Source of the DNA: an uncultured Pirellulaceae bacterium
GTDB lineage: Bacteria; Planctomycetota; Planctomycetia; Pirellulales; Pirellulaceae
Direction of reading: 5' to 3'
DNA: 53,511 nucleotides
Assembly: GCA_937928555.1 (NCBI GenBank)
Contig: CALFWR010000090.1
Coordinates: forward strand, 1 to 53,511
Position numbers and translations under genes: made by a program
The notes under the pieces: model-generated
Told to the model about the DNA's origin: nothing
Database searches by the model: none
Seen by the model: the letters and a program-made list of their open reading frames with translations, nothing else
Shown: positions 9,517 to 18,700 of the stretch, piece after piece
Layout of the letters: the number at the start of each line of letters is the position of its first letter
Numbering within the stretch: the first letter of the stretch is position 1

Positions 9517-9528
9517 CGGGGCGTCCCT

Positions 9529-11814
9529 GTGTCACTGATCCCATCACCTGCGTCCCCCATCAAGGAACCACCGCGGCAGCCACTCGGGCCGCCGATCCGC
9601 ATGAAAATGCGCCCGGACCTGACGTTCGACTATCAACTTTATCAGGGCGTTGAATACCTCGTCGTCAAGGAGCCGCTTGGACAGAAGTACTTTCAGTTTC
9701 CTCCCCAGGTACACTTTATTCTGACGCTTCTGGATGGCCAAAAATCCATCGACGAACTTCAGGAACTTTGGCACGAAAAATACTCGCCCAAAAGAATCAC
9801 CCGTCAGGAGCTGCAGCAGCTTCTCACGCGATTCCACAACGATGGCCTGGTGACCTCCGACATGCCGGGGCAGGGGCCTGAACTGAAAAAACGTGGCGAA
9901 AAGAATCGCCGCATGGAACTGTTTCAAACGTTCTCGAATGTTCTCGCGATTCGCTATCGTGGCTTTGACCCTGAACGTCTGCTGAACTGGATGATCAAGT
10001 GGTCGTGGTGGATTTTCACCAAACCGGCGGTCATCGCGACGATGGTCCTAGCAGGGATCGCACTGATGAGTGTGATCGTGAACTGGGATGCGTTCCAGGC
10101 AAAGCTTCCCGGGTTCGATGCGTTTTTTGATCCCAAGCAGTGGTATCTGTTTGTGGTCGTTCTGGGCGTCACAAAGATGTTCCACGAATTTGGACACGGG
10201 CTTTCCTGCAAACGCCTGGGCGGCGAATGCCACGAAATCGGGTTCATGATGCTGGTGCTAACGCCCTGTTTGTACTGTAACGTTTCAGACAGTTGGCGAC
10301 TGAACAACAAATGGCACCGCGCCGCGATCGGCGCCGCAGGAATGTACGTCGAAGTAATCCTTGCCACGATCGCCACGTTTGTGTGGTGGTTTGTGCAACC
10401 GGGTATGGTTCAGGATATCTGCTTGCGCGTGATGCTGGTCAGCTCCATCAGCACCGTTCTGTTTAACGGCAATCCGCTGCTGCGATTTGATGGCTACTAC
10501 ATCCTGAGTGACATTCTCGAGATTCCCAACATGGGGCAAAAGTCCACCAAAGCCCTGACGACGCTGTTGGGCCGCAACTGGTTGGGCCTTGAGATTCCCG
10601 ACGACGCCCTGATGCCAACCAACCGCCCGTGGGCGTTTGCGATGTACACCGTGGCGGCGTTCTTTTACCGCTGGATCATCATGTTTTCCATCATCCTGTT
10701 CCTGACGACGTGGCTGGAACCCTACGCACTGGAGTCGGTTGGAGTTGGCCTTGCTCTGTTTTCGTTGGTCGGGATCGTGGGGATGCCCGGCTACAAACTT
10801 TACAAATACATGTCTGTTCCCGGGCGGATGCATCAAGTGAAAAAGAAACGTTTTTTCGGCTTTCTGACTTTGGGTTTGGCACTCATTGCCTGCCTGTTGT
10901 TCGTTCCTTTCCCGCACAAGCTTCGCTGCGACATGGTTGTGGTTCCCAACAGCATGTCGACGGTCTACGCCACCGAAGAAGGCGTTCTCCAGGAGGTTTA
11001 CGTCCAGGCCGGCGACGTCGTTAACGTGGGCGACCCTATCGCACGACTACACAGCTATCCGCTCGAAGAACAGATCACTCGGATTAGCGGCGAACGCGAC
11101 GTCAAAGCCATCCAACTGGAAAACGCAAGGTCGGCGATGACGACTGGTTCGTTCTCGCCTACCGACATCGGCATCTACACTGCGGAACTGAATAAACTTG
11201 ACGCCGACCTGCGGGATCTGAATCGGCGCAAGGCGCAGCTTACGGTCGTGGCCGGTGTTGCCGGAACCGTAATTGAAACGCCCTACCGACATCCCGGGCC
11301 CGCGGTCGACAAAGACGAACTGGTTGACGAACGTCCGCTACTCTCGGAAAAGCACGACAACGTATTGCTTTCCAAGGGACAACGGATTTGCGAAATCGCC
11401 GACATGAAATCGTGGCGCGGGGTGGTGCTTCTGTCCGACCAGCAAATCAAATTTGTCAGGGAAGGCCAAAAAGCCCGCCTGAAGCTTTACTCTCAAACCG
11501 ACGAAGTCATCGAATCGACGGTCAAGAAATGGGTCAACGCCGACCGCGCCATGGATCGCGAAGAATACGACCTAGCTACCAGTTCGCTGCAGCAGCAGGA
11601 TCCGCGGGTCCAGGTGAGCAACGTGCCCGATTTGATCAACGAACTGGTTCCACAATACAGCCTGCATCAGTATCAATACTACGCCATCGTGCCCATCGAA
11701 AATCCTGACGACTCACTGCAGATCGGGCTTAGCGGACAGGCTCGGTTGATCTGCGAATATCGCTCGATGAAGGAACGGATCATGTGGTGGATCAACCAGA
11801 CCTTTCGTCTGTAG
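9529..11814 (+). CDS. PqqD-like / site-2 protease / HlyD fusion membrane protein
   Basis: The 761-residue protein (GTG start) has three parts. Residues about 30-115 resemble a PqqD-type peptide-recognition domain (YFQFPPQVHFILTLLDG, SIDELQELW). Residues about 155-460 are a polytopic M50 core with zinc-site FHEFGH at 218-223 and third-ligand segment NPLLRFDGYY at 315-324. Residues about 465-740 form a HlyD/lipoyl-like periplasmic region with a helical hairpin and barrel. M50 proteins of this kind may cleave or handle membrane substrates, and PqqD-like domains usually bind leader peptides. The combination with the preceding GAF-HlyD gene suggests a two-component export or maturation machine. 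Substrate unknown. Confidence 0.85.
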   Translation: MSLIPSPASPIKEPPRQPLGPPIRMKMRPDLTFDYQLYQGVEYLVVKEPLGQKYFQFPPQVHFILTLLDGQKSIDELQELWHEKYSPKRITRQELQQLLTRFHNDGLVTSDMPGQGPELKKRGEKNRRMELFQTFSNVLAIRYRGFDPERLLNWMIKWSWWIFTKPAVIATMVLAGIALMSVIVNWDAFQAKLPGFDAFFDPKQWYLFVVVLGVTKMFHEFGHGLSCKRLGGECHEIGFMMLVLTPCLYCNVSDSWRLNNKWHRAAIGAAGMYVEVILATIATFVWWFVQPGMVQDICLRVMLVSSISTVLFNGNPLLRFDGYYILSDILEIPNMGQKSTKALTTLLGRNWLGLEIPDDALMPTNRPWAFAMYTVAAFFYRWIIMFSIILFLTTWLEPYALESVGVGLALFSLVGIVGMPGYKLYKYMSVPGRMHQVKKKRFFGFLTLGLALIACLLFVPFPHKLRCDMVVVPNSMSTVYATEEGVLQEVYVQAGDVVNVGDPIARLHSYPLEEQITRISGERDVKAIQLENARSAMTTGSFSPTDIGIYTAELNKLDADLRDLNRRKAQLTVVAGVAGTVIETPYRHPGPAVDKDELVDERPLLSEKHDNVLLSKGQRICEIADMKSWRGVVLLSDQQIKFVREGQKARLKLYSQTDEVIESTVKKWVNADRAMDREEYDLATSSLQQQDPRVQVSNVPDLINELVPQYSLHQYQYYAIVPIENPDDSLQIGLSGQARLICEYRSMKERIMWWINQTFRL

Positions 11815-11837
11815 TCCGGGCAAACGTACTGCCTCAC

Positions 11838-12025
11838 CCCGGATTATTCACGACGACGGGCGTTGATTCTACGTCTGGCCAACTTGAGCAAGGGAAAAAC
11901 TGAATTTCAACAAGAAATGTGAATCATCCAGTAGATGAAAACCACAGCGATCGTTTTCATCGCATCAGAGTCGCGGATCACTGTCTCAACTGATTCTGAC
12001 GCCCACGCCTCGTGAATAATCCGGG
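11838..12025 (+). mobile_element. MITE-like element, copy 4
   Basis: This full copy lies in the 388-bp gap between the S2P-HlyD gene and the MATE gene. It is flanked by exact CTCAC duplications at 11833-11837 and 12026-12030. The remaining 12031-12202 holds no supported gene. Confidence 0.9.
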
Positions 12026-12202
12026 CTCACAGGTCCTGCTTCGCATCCGCAATTACCACCATGCGTGTGCGAACCGACACCGTGATTGACCTGATTGCTG
12101 GCATGGTTGAGAATCCGCAGCTGGTGGGCGACGAATGCCCTGAACCTGAATGAGTTCTTCTATCTCCAGTAGGCGAACCCGATTGTCTGGAGGTTTGTCA
12201 GC

Positions 12203-13573
12203 TTGGAAAGTCCGATTTCGTATGCCCGTGAGTTTGGTCAACTGATCAAACTTGCAATTCCACTGGCCCTCGCGCAGCTCGCGCAGAATTCTCTTTCGTT
12301 CGTCGATACCGTGATGGTGGGGCGGCTGAACGAAGATGCGTTGGCCGGGATCGGAATCGGTGCCGCCACGTTTTTCTTTGTGGGAATGTTCGTTGGCGGA
12401 ATCCTCTACGCGGTCGCGCCGATGGTCTCACACTGCGTTGGCTCTCAAAAGGAAGAAGAAATCTCCCGCGTCGTAAGGCAGGGATTCTGGCTGGCGATCT
12501 TGGCTTTTGTCCCGACGCTTGTTTTCTTCTGGAATGCCGAACCGGTCCTGAGGCTGCTGGGCCAAAAGGATAACGTCATCCAGTGGAGCACCGGCTACCT
12601 CAAAGCAGTCTCCTTTGGAATGCTTCCCTACCTGCTGATGGTCGCGACCCGCGGCTACCTGGAAGGCATCTCACGCGGACTGCCCATTTTCTGGATCTGC
12701 ATCGCGGGGGTGCTGATGAATGTCTTTCTCAATGATGCATTGATGTTCGGACGTTACGGGTTGCCGCGGCTCGAACTGGTAGGAACCGGCATCGCCACAT
12801 CGATCGTCTACTTGATAATGTTTCTGTTGGCAGTCGTGTACGTGGTGAAACGTTCAAGCCACCCGGTGTTCGCCGATTTGAAAGACTTTCATTGGCCGAC
12901 GTTTAAGGAATTGTTGCGGGTCGGGCTTCCGATCGGGATGACGATTGGATTCGAAAGCAGCATGTTCACGTTGACAGCGTTTGCGATGGGAATCATCGAT
13001 GCCACGCAGCTTGCCGCTCACCAGGTCGCGATTCGGGCGGCTTCGTTTTCTTTCATGCTTCCCTTGGGGGTGGCTCTGGCGACCAGCGTCCGCGTCGGCA
13101 ACTGGGCGGGATCAGGAAAAATGGTCGACGCCAAAAGGGCAGGGCAGGTTGGGATGGCCACCGCAGTGCTTTCGATGCTCGGCGGGTTGGTCCTGTTCGG
13201 TTTTTTCCCACGCACGATTCTGGGATTGTTTGTCGACCTTGCGGATCCAAAATACGAAGCCGTCGTCCGCCACGGTGTCACTTTTTTGCAGATCGCGGCG
13301 CTGTTTCAGTTGGTGGACGGGCTTCAGGTTTCCGCCTCGCAAAGCCTCAGAGGTCTGAAGAAAACCAGAGAAGCCATGGTCATCACGCTGATCGCCTACT
13401 GGGTCGCCGGAGTTCCCTGCTGCCTGCTGCTGGCGTTTCCTTTGGGTTTCGAAGGCGCAGGATTGTGGTACGGAATGACCATTGGGCTTGCTTTGGCAGC
13501 TCTCATGTTGACGTGGCGATTCCACATTGAAACAGGACGACTTCAAGATACAGCTACAGAAAACCAAACCTGA
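12203..13573 (+). CDS. MATE-family multidrug/sodium antiporter
   Basis: The 456-residue, twelve-helix membrane protein has the two-bundle MATE layout. An IPLALAQLAQNSLSFVDTVM segment in helix 1 and GLPIGMTIGFESSMF at the start of the second bundle (about residue 235) fit the NorM branch, which expels cationic drugs or metabolites using a sodium or proton gradient. The start is TTG 12203, supported by GGAGG at 12189-12193 and by the frame beginning there. No regulator or partner gene adjoins it. MITE copies 4 and 5 lie on either side, about 180 bp upstream and 11 bp downstream. Confidence 0.9.
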   Translation: MESPISYAREFGQLIKLAIPLALAQLAQNSLSFVDTVMVGRLNEDALAGIGIGAATFFFVGMFVGGILYAVAPMVSHCVGSQKEEEISRVVRQGFWLAILAFVPTLVFFWNAEPVLRLLGQKDNVIQWSTGYLKAVSFGMLPYLLMVATRGYLEGISRGLPIFWICIAGVLMNVFLNDALMFGRYGLPRLELVGTGIATSIVYLIMFLLAVVYVVKRSSHPVFADLKDFHWPTFKELLRVGLPIGMTIGFESSMFTLTAFAMGIIDATQLAAHQVAIRAASFSFMLPLGVALATSVRVGNWAGSGKMVDAKRAGQVGMATAVLSMLGGLVLFGFFPRTILGLFVDLADPKYEAVVRHGVTFLQIAALFQLVDGLQVSASQSLRGLKKTREAMVITLIAYWVAGVPCCLLLAFPLGFEGAGLWYGMTIGLALAALMLTWRFHIETGRLQDTATENQT

Positions 13574-13584
13574 AGCTCAGTCAA

Positions 13585-13771
13585 TCCGGATTATTCACGA
13601 CGACGGGCGTTAATTCTACGTCTGGCCAACAGGAGCAAGGGAAAAGCTGAAATTCAACAAGGAATGTAAATCATCCGGTAGATGAAAACCACTGTGATTG
13701 TTTCATCGCATCAGAGTCGCGGATCACTGTCTCAACTGATTCTAACGCCCACGCCTCGTGAATAATCCGGG
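13585..13771 (+). mobile_element. MITE-like element, copy 5
   Basis: This full 187-bp copy is flanked by exact GTCAA duplications at 13580-13584 and 13772-13776. It begins 11 bp after the MATE stop and fills most of the 305-bp gap to the methyltransferase gene. Confidence 0.9.
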
Positions 13772-13878
13772 GTCAAACCTGCGAGCGATCATCCTGTTCG
13801 GGCTGGTGCGGATCTTTGCCACGTCAGGCTTTCGACTGGTTCGGGTAAAAAGGAAAACCAAAACCGACCGCTGACGAT

Positions 13879-14508
13879 TCAGTCACGACGAAGTTCGATC
13901 CACTGAAACGCGTTGGTCGATGGAGTGAGGACTTTGTTCATCTGCTGGTCAAAAAGCTGGACTTTCCAGCCGGCTTCGCTCGCGGTGCCCAAAAACTCTC
14001 GCGCCGATCGGCGGCCCGGGTCGCCCACGCAAAAGACTCCCGCCGGCTTGAGGGCCTGACCGGCAACCGCCAGCAGCGCAGCGTGGGAACCGGACTCGTA
14101 CAACACGTCGCTGGCCAGGCATACATCGAACCGCGTGTCGATCGACTCGCTCCACGCAAGCACCTTCCCCCTGGCGCCGGGGAATCCGTTAGCTGCCGCA
14201 TTTCTGAGCGCCAATTCGACTGCCGATGGATCGTGATCGGTAAAAGTCACGTCCAGACCTGCCTTCAGTGCCGCGATTCCGGCCAGCCCCAAGCCACAAC
14301 CAAGCTCGATCGCGCGGGTACCGGCCGGCCACGCTTTTGCGAGAATACAACAAGCCGAACCTTGTGACGCGTCCCAGATCTTTCCCCAATAAGGATCGAT
14401 TCCGGTGCCAGCGACGGCCTGCTCAAGGCAGTCTTCTTCGCGGGCGGGAACGTTGACTATAATTTCGTGCCCACAGATCTGAAATTTCTTTTCAATCAAC
14501 GCATTCAT
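13879..14508 (-). CDS. Class I SAM-dependent methyltransferase (protein-lysine methyltransferase type)
   Basis: The 209-residue protein has the Rossmann SAM-binding motif AIELGCGLGLAGIAALKAG near residue 69, an acidic VTFTDHD strand and a post-motif CLASDVLYE at about 135. This pattern is typical of the METTL/ETFB-lysine methyltransferase group, which modifies proteins; the target is unknown. I start it at ATG 14508 (MNALIEKK), because the longer frame reads antisense through dusA. The divergent dusA start is 15 bp away, so the two promoters must overlap or lie within the opposing genes. Confidence 0.75.
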   Translation of the reverse strand: MNALIEKKFQICGHEIIVNVPAREEDCLEQAVAGTGIDPYWGKIWDASQGSACCILAKAWPAGTRAIELGCGLGLAGIAALKAGLDVTFTDHDPSAVELALRNAAANGFPGARGKVLAWSESIDTRFDVCLASDVLYESGSHAALLAVAGQALKPAGVFCVGDPGRRSAREFLGTASEAGWKVQLFDQQMNKVLTPSTNAFQWIELRRD

Positions 14509-14523
14509 TCTTCTTCCAACACG

Positions 14524-15570
14524 ATGCCAGCGCCCTATCCAATCAGTATCGCTCCAATGATGGATTGTACCGACAGACACTATCGGTACATGATGCGGTT
14601 TCTGACGCGGAAGACGCTTTTGTACACCGAAATGGTAACCACCGGAGCGATCCTGTTCGGTGACAAGAACCGGCACCTGGACTTTTCGTCCGAAGAGCTT
14701 CCCCTGTCGCTGCAACTGGGCGGCGACGACCCGGTCGCGATGGCCGAATGTGCACGGCTTGGCCAAAAATGGGGCTACACCGAAGTCAACATCAACGTGG
14801 GCTGTCCCAGTGATCGGGTTCAGAACGGGTGCTTTGGCGCCAGCCTGATGGCGCGGCCCGAGCAAGTCGCGGCCTGCGTGGAAGCAATGAAATCGGCGGT
14901 CGATATTCCGGTAACCGTCAAGCACCGGATCGGCATCGATGACCTGGACAGGTACCAAGACATGGCGAACTTTGTTTCGATCGTGTCACAGACCGGTGCG
15001 GATCGGTTCTCGGTTCACGCCCGCAAGGCGTGGCTTCAGGGGCTTAGCCCCAAACAGAACCGTAACGTCCCGCCCCTGCGATACCATGACATCTATCGGC
15101 TCAAATCCGAATTTCCTGATCTGGAAATTGAAATCAACGGCGGGGTGCGGACCTGGGAAGACAGCGCCGAGCATCTCAAGCATGTCGATGCGGTGATGAT
15201 TGGACGGGCCGCTTATGACGATCCGTTCATGTTCGCAGCGGCCGATGAGCTTTTCTTTGGCCAAACGGTGGACGGGACGGTCAGGACGCGCCGCGAGTTG
15301 ATCGAAGCCATGTTCCCCTATATCGAAAAAACACTCACAACCGATGCCTGGCTATCACGAATCACGCGGCACATGCACGGACTGTTTTCGGGGATGCGGG
15401 GAACGAAAGCCTGGAAGCGTTTCATGGCGGAAAATTCCTACGGACCCGATGCAAACCTTGACACCCTCAAACGCGCGATCGAAGTGGTTCCAGCGGACTC
15501 ACTCGATCAAGCGGTCCCGGGCAAAAGGTTGCTTTGCCCCGAAACCGGAATTATTCACGACGGGCGTTGA
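14524..15570 (+). CDS. dusA: tRNA-dihydrouridine synthase A
   Basis: This flavoenzyme reduces uridines in the tRNA D-loop using NADPH. The 348-residue frame opens with PISIAPMMDCTDRHYRYMMR and has NVGCPSDRVQNGCFGASLM with the catalytic Cys region, VTVKHRIGID, FSVHARKAWLQGLSPKQNR and EINGG, all DusA landmarks. I use ATG 14524; the in-frame upstream ATG at 14467 lies inside the divergent methyltransferase gene. The last few residues and the stop codon come from MITE copy 6, which starts at 15545, so the natural C-terminus has been replaced by element-encoded sequence. Confidence 0.93.
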   Translation: MPAPYPISIAPMMDCTDRHYRYMMRFLTRKTLLYTEMVTTGAILFGDKNRHLDFSSEELPLSLQLGGDDPVAMAECARLGQKWGYTEVNINVGCPSDRVQNGCFGASLMARPEQVAACVEAMKSAVDIPVTVKHRIGIDDLDRYQDMANFVSIVSQTGADRFSVHARKAWLQGLSPKQNRNVPPLRYHDIYRLKSEFPDLEIEINGGVRTWEDSAEHLKHVDAVMIGRAAYDDPFMFAAADELFFGQTVDGTVRTRRELIEAMFPYIEKTLTTDAWLSRITRHMHGLFSGMRGTKAWKRFMAENSYGPDANLDTLKRAIEVVPADSLDQAVPGKRLLCPETGIIHDGR

Positions 15571-15726
15571 CTCTACGTCTGGCCAACAAGAGCAAGGGAA
15601 AAACTGAATTTCAACAAGAAATGTGAATCATTCGGTAGGTGAAAGACACAGCGATCGTTTCATCGCATCAGAGTCACGGATCACTGTCGGAACTGATTCT
15701 GCCCCCCCGCCTCGTGAATAATCCGG
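15545..15726 (+). mobile_element. MITE-like element, copy 6
   Basis: This copy has a shortened left end (ACGACGGGCG lacks three bases) and begins inside the dusA reading frame, supplying its stop at 15568-15570. The flanks CGAAA and CTGAT do not match, so this copy may be a product of deletion or recombination or may have lost its duplication. Confidence 0.85.
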
Positions 15727-15783
15727 GCTGATATTTGCTGTCGCGGAATTTGGCGGAAGTTTCGTTGCCGGTGGTCGCTCGAG

Positions 15784-18700
15784 TCAGGGCAGAGCTTTTA
15801 CTTTTTCCGAAAGCCGCTGCCAGCTCTGAAGAAGTTGAGCCGATGGTTTGGAAAAGTATGAATCAGAACGGATCGTTTCATCAAAGGCCGTGACAAGGTC
15901 GGTTGGTGAAATCGCAACCAGATCGTTTTTCTCATCGATCAAGGCACCGGCAAGGACTTCGTATCGCTTGCCCGTTTCCGCATCATCCCGCTTTGCCGGT
16001 TGGGTAAATTTCCACAGAACCGCAGCAAAAGTTGATCGGTAGAGCAGGGCAGACTGATCAGGTGAAAAACGAAGTGAATCAACGCGGCGAGGGTGCTGTT
16101 GAACACCACTGAGCAGCGATCCGCTGTTGGCATCCACCAGCCAAACGGCTCCGGTGTCATCCCGCGGCACACTTCCCGCGATGGCGATCACTGAATCTTT
16201 GGGGCCAATTTCCAGAGCTGTTGGAAACAGCTCAAAGTCCTTTGACCAGGATGGCTGAAAACCGGCAGCTGAAGCTTTGAAGGATGAGAGCCGTCCCGTA
16301 TTGTCAGCCACAAATAGAGATTCTCCGTCACGTGAAAACTTGAAACGAGCCGGTTCTGACAAGAGTCGCAGGGTCTGTATCGGTGCTCTGGTGTCTGAAA
16401 CATCCCAAAATTGAATCTCATTTTTCGATCCAACCGCCGCCAGAAGCGAACCATCGGGACTAAATTCGGCCTTCGGCCACGGGCTCAAGCCTTCGATTAG
16501 TTTTGCAGTGGGCTTGCCGTCATCAAGACTCCAAAGCTGAACGGTGCCGGCAGTCGACGAGGTGGCGAACATGTTTGCTTTCGACGATCCGGCAACCGAA
16601 ATGTGCTCGGCCACACCGGCGGATCGGGGATGTGTAACCGAAAACAGAAGCTGTCGGCTTTTGGAATCCCAGAGCGATACCTCGGGGCTTTTGTCGGCGA
16701 CGACGGCAAATCGCGAATCTCCTTCGACGAACACTGCACGCGTGACCTCCTGATTTTGGACCAACGGTTTCCCGACAGGCTTACCCGTTTTCGTGTCCCA
16801 GAGCCAGACACTCTTACCCCCTGCTGCGGTGACCGCGATGTTTTGAACAGAGGAAAATTGTCCTGAAGTGACATCCTTTTTTTCGTGGTTCAGATTCGGG
16901 CCAAATTGTTCGCCGCTGGCAGCGTCCCAGATTCGTGCGGTCGAATCGCGGCCGGTGGTCATGATGCGGCTTCCATCATCATTAAATTCAGCGCCGGTAA
17001 CGGAGGCATCATGAAAGAACCATGACTGCGCTGCGAGCGCACCGGACAAGTCCCACTGGCGCACCGAGCCAGAACTGTTGCCCGCGACCAGACGATGACC
17101 TTGTGGATGGAAATCAACACTTGTGGCTACTTCGTGGCAGGGAATGCGCGGGCAGAACTCCCCTGATAAATTCAAACGACGAATTGCGATGTTGCCGTTC
17201 AAAAGCGGGGTCGCAATCAGCCTGCCATCCCAACTGATCGCCGAATCTCTGCTTACTCCGTGCTGTGCAGGGCCGGTAAATGTTTCCCCCTGATCCATCG
17301 TATCGGGGCTGAGATGCGTGGTGGCGCCGGTGGCGTCCCGGACAAAGACAGACAAAGAATCGGGGGAAACAAACGTGCTGGTAATGAACGACTCAGCGGC
17401 AGGAAATTCCCGGGTGGGTTTGTCGCGATCCAAATGCCAAATAACGACGCTTTCTTGGGTCGTGGCTACGAAGAATTTGTCATCGGGCGATATTTGAAGG
17501 CTGATGAGATTGCTTTTGGCCTGGTTCTGCAGTTTCTTTGTCGTGGCCCACGAATCACAATCGTAAAGCAGAAAATTGGAAGTCGGAATGTCGCTGAACG
17601 AAACCAACAACTGTTCGCCATCGGAGGTAAACGCGACCTTCATCCCGTAGACCCGCTCTCCGGGGTGATCGAGAGTTTTCACCAAGCCACCATCGGCCAG
17701 CGAGAAGATTTGGACTTTTCCGCGATACCCCATTGCCGCGGCGTACTTCCCGTCACGGTCCACCGCAACATCCAGAACGTACTGCGGGCAATCAAATTTA
17801 TATTTTTGCCGGCCGGTTGCCAGATCCCAGACGAATAAAGAATTTGCGGCCCGACTAATAAGAGATTCTCTGTCGGGTAGAAAAAATGCGTCCTGTACCG
17901 CGTCGGGATGCTCAAAAGTAACCCGTGGTGTTGAACTGGATTCATCCAGAATCGCAACATTGGAAGACCCAAACACGCAGAGAATTCTGCTGCCGTCAGG
18001 ATGGGTTCGGGTAAGTTCCACCGGACCGTCAACATTCCACACATCGGTCAGGACGGGAAGTGAGTTTTCAATCTGGGCGCAGCGAAACCGATGAGAGTTC
18101 TCCGACGGTTCCAGTTTGGCCAACCGTCGACACCACATCAGCGCGTCAAAAGGCTGATTCTGAAAAAGCAGTGGTTCTGCCTTTTGCTCATAAATCACCG
18201 CCAGTCGTCGATTGCTTTCTGTGAGATTCTCACTGATTCGATTGGCAAACGACGACTCTCGCCAGGCCCAAACGGACGCCAGCAAGGCAAGTGCAACCAG
18301 CAATCCGGTCGCCACCGACGCGGCGGTTGCCAGAGAAGGATTTCTTTTGGCCCATTTGACCGTGCGACTGATCGCAGGTTCCGGTTGGGCGATAATCGGT
18401 TTGCCATCGAGCCAACGTTGGAGATCGAAACTTAACTCTGCGGCAGAAGCGTATCGCTGGTGTGGATCCTTGGACATTGCTTTGGCGGCAATGGTTTCCA
18501 GACCTTTGGGGACTCGCTTGTCGATCTTGCTGGGCGTGACCGGATCGTCATAAAGAATCTGGTCAAGCAGCAGGCGTTTGCTACCACGAAACGGGAGGAC
18601 TCGTGTCAGGGCCTGATAAAGAACAACACCCAAGCTATAGACATCCGAAAGCTTGCTGGCGCCTCCGATCGCGCCGCTGGCCTGTTCGGGCGACATGTAT

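Noticed and set aside
13879..14958. A 359-residue minus-strand frame longer than the methyltransferase
   Set aside because: Its first 150 residues are the antisense of dusA with no family features; ATG 14508 opens the methyltransferase domain.
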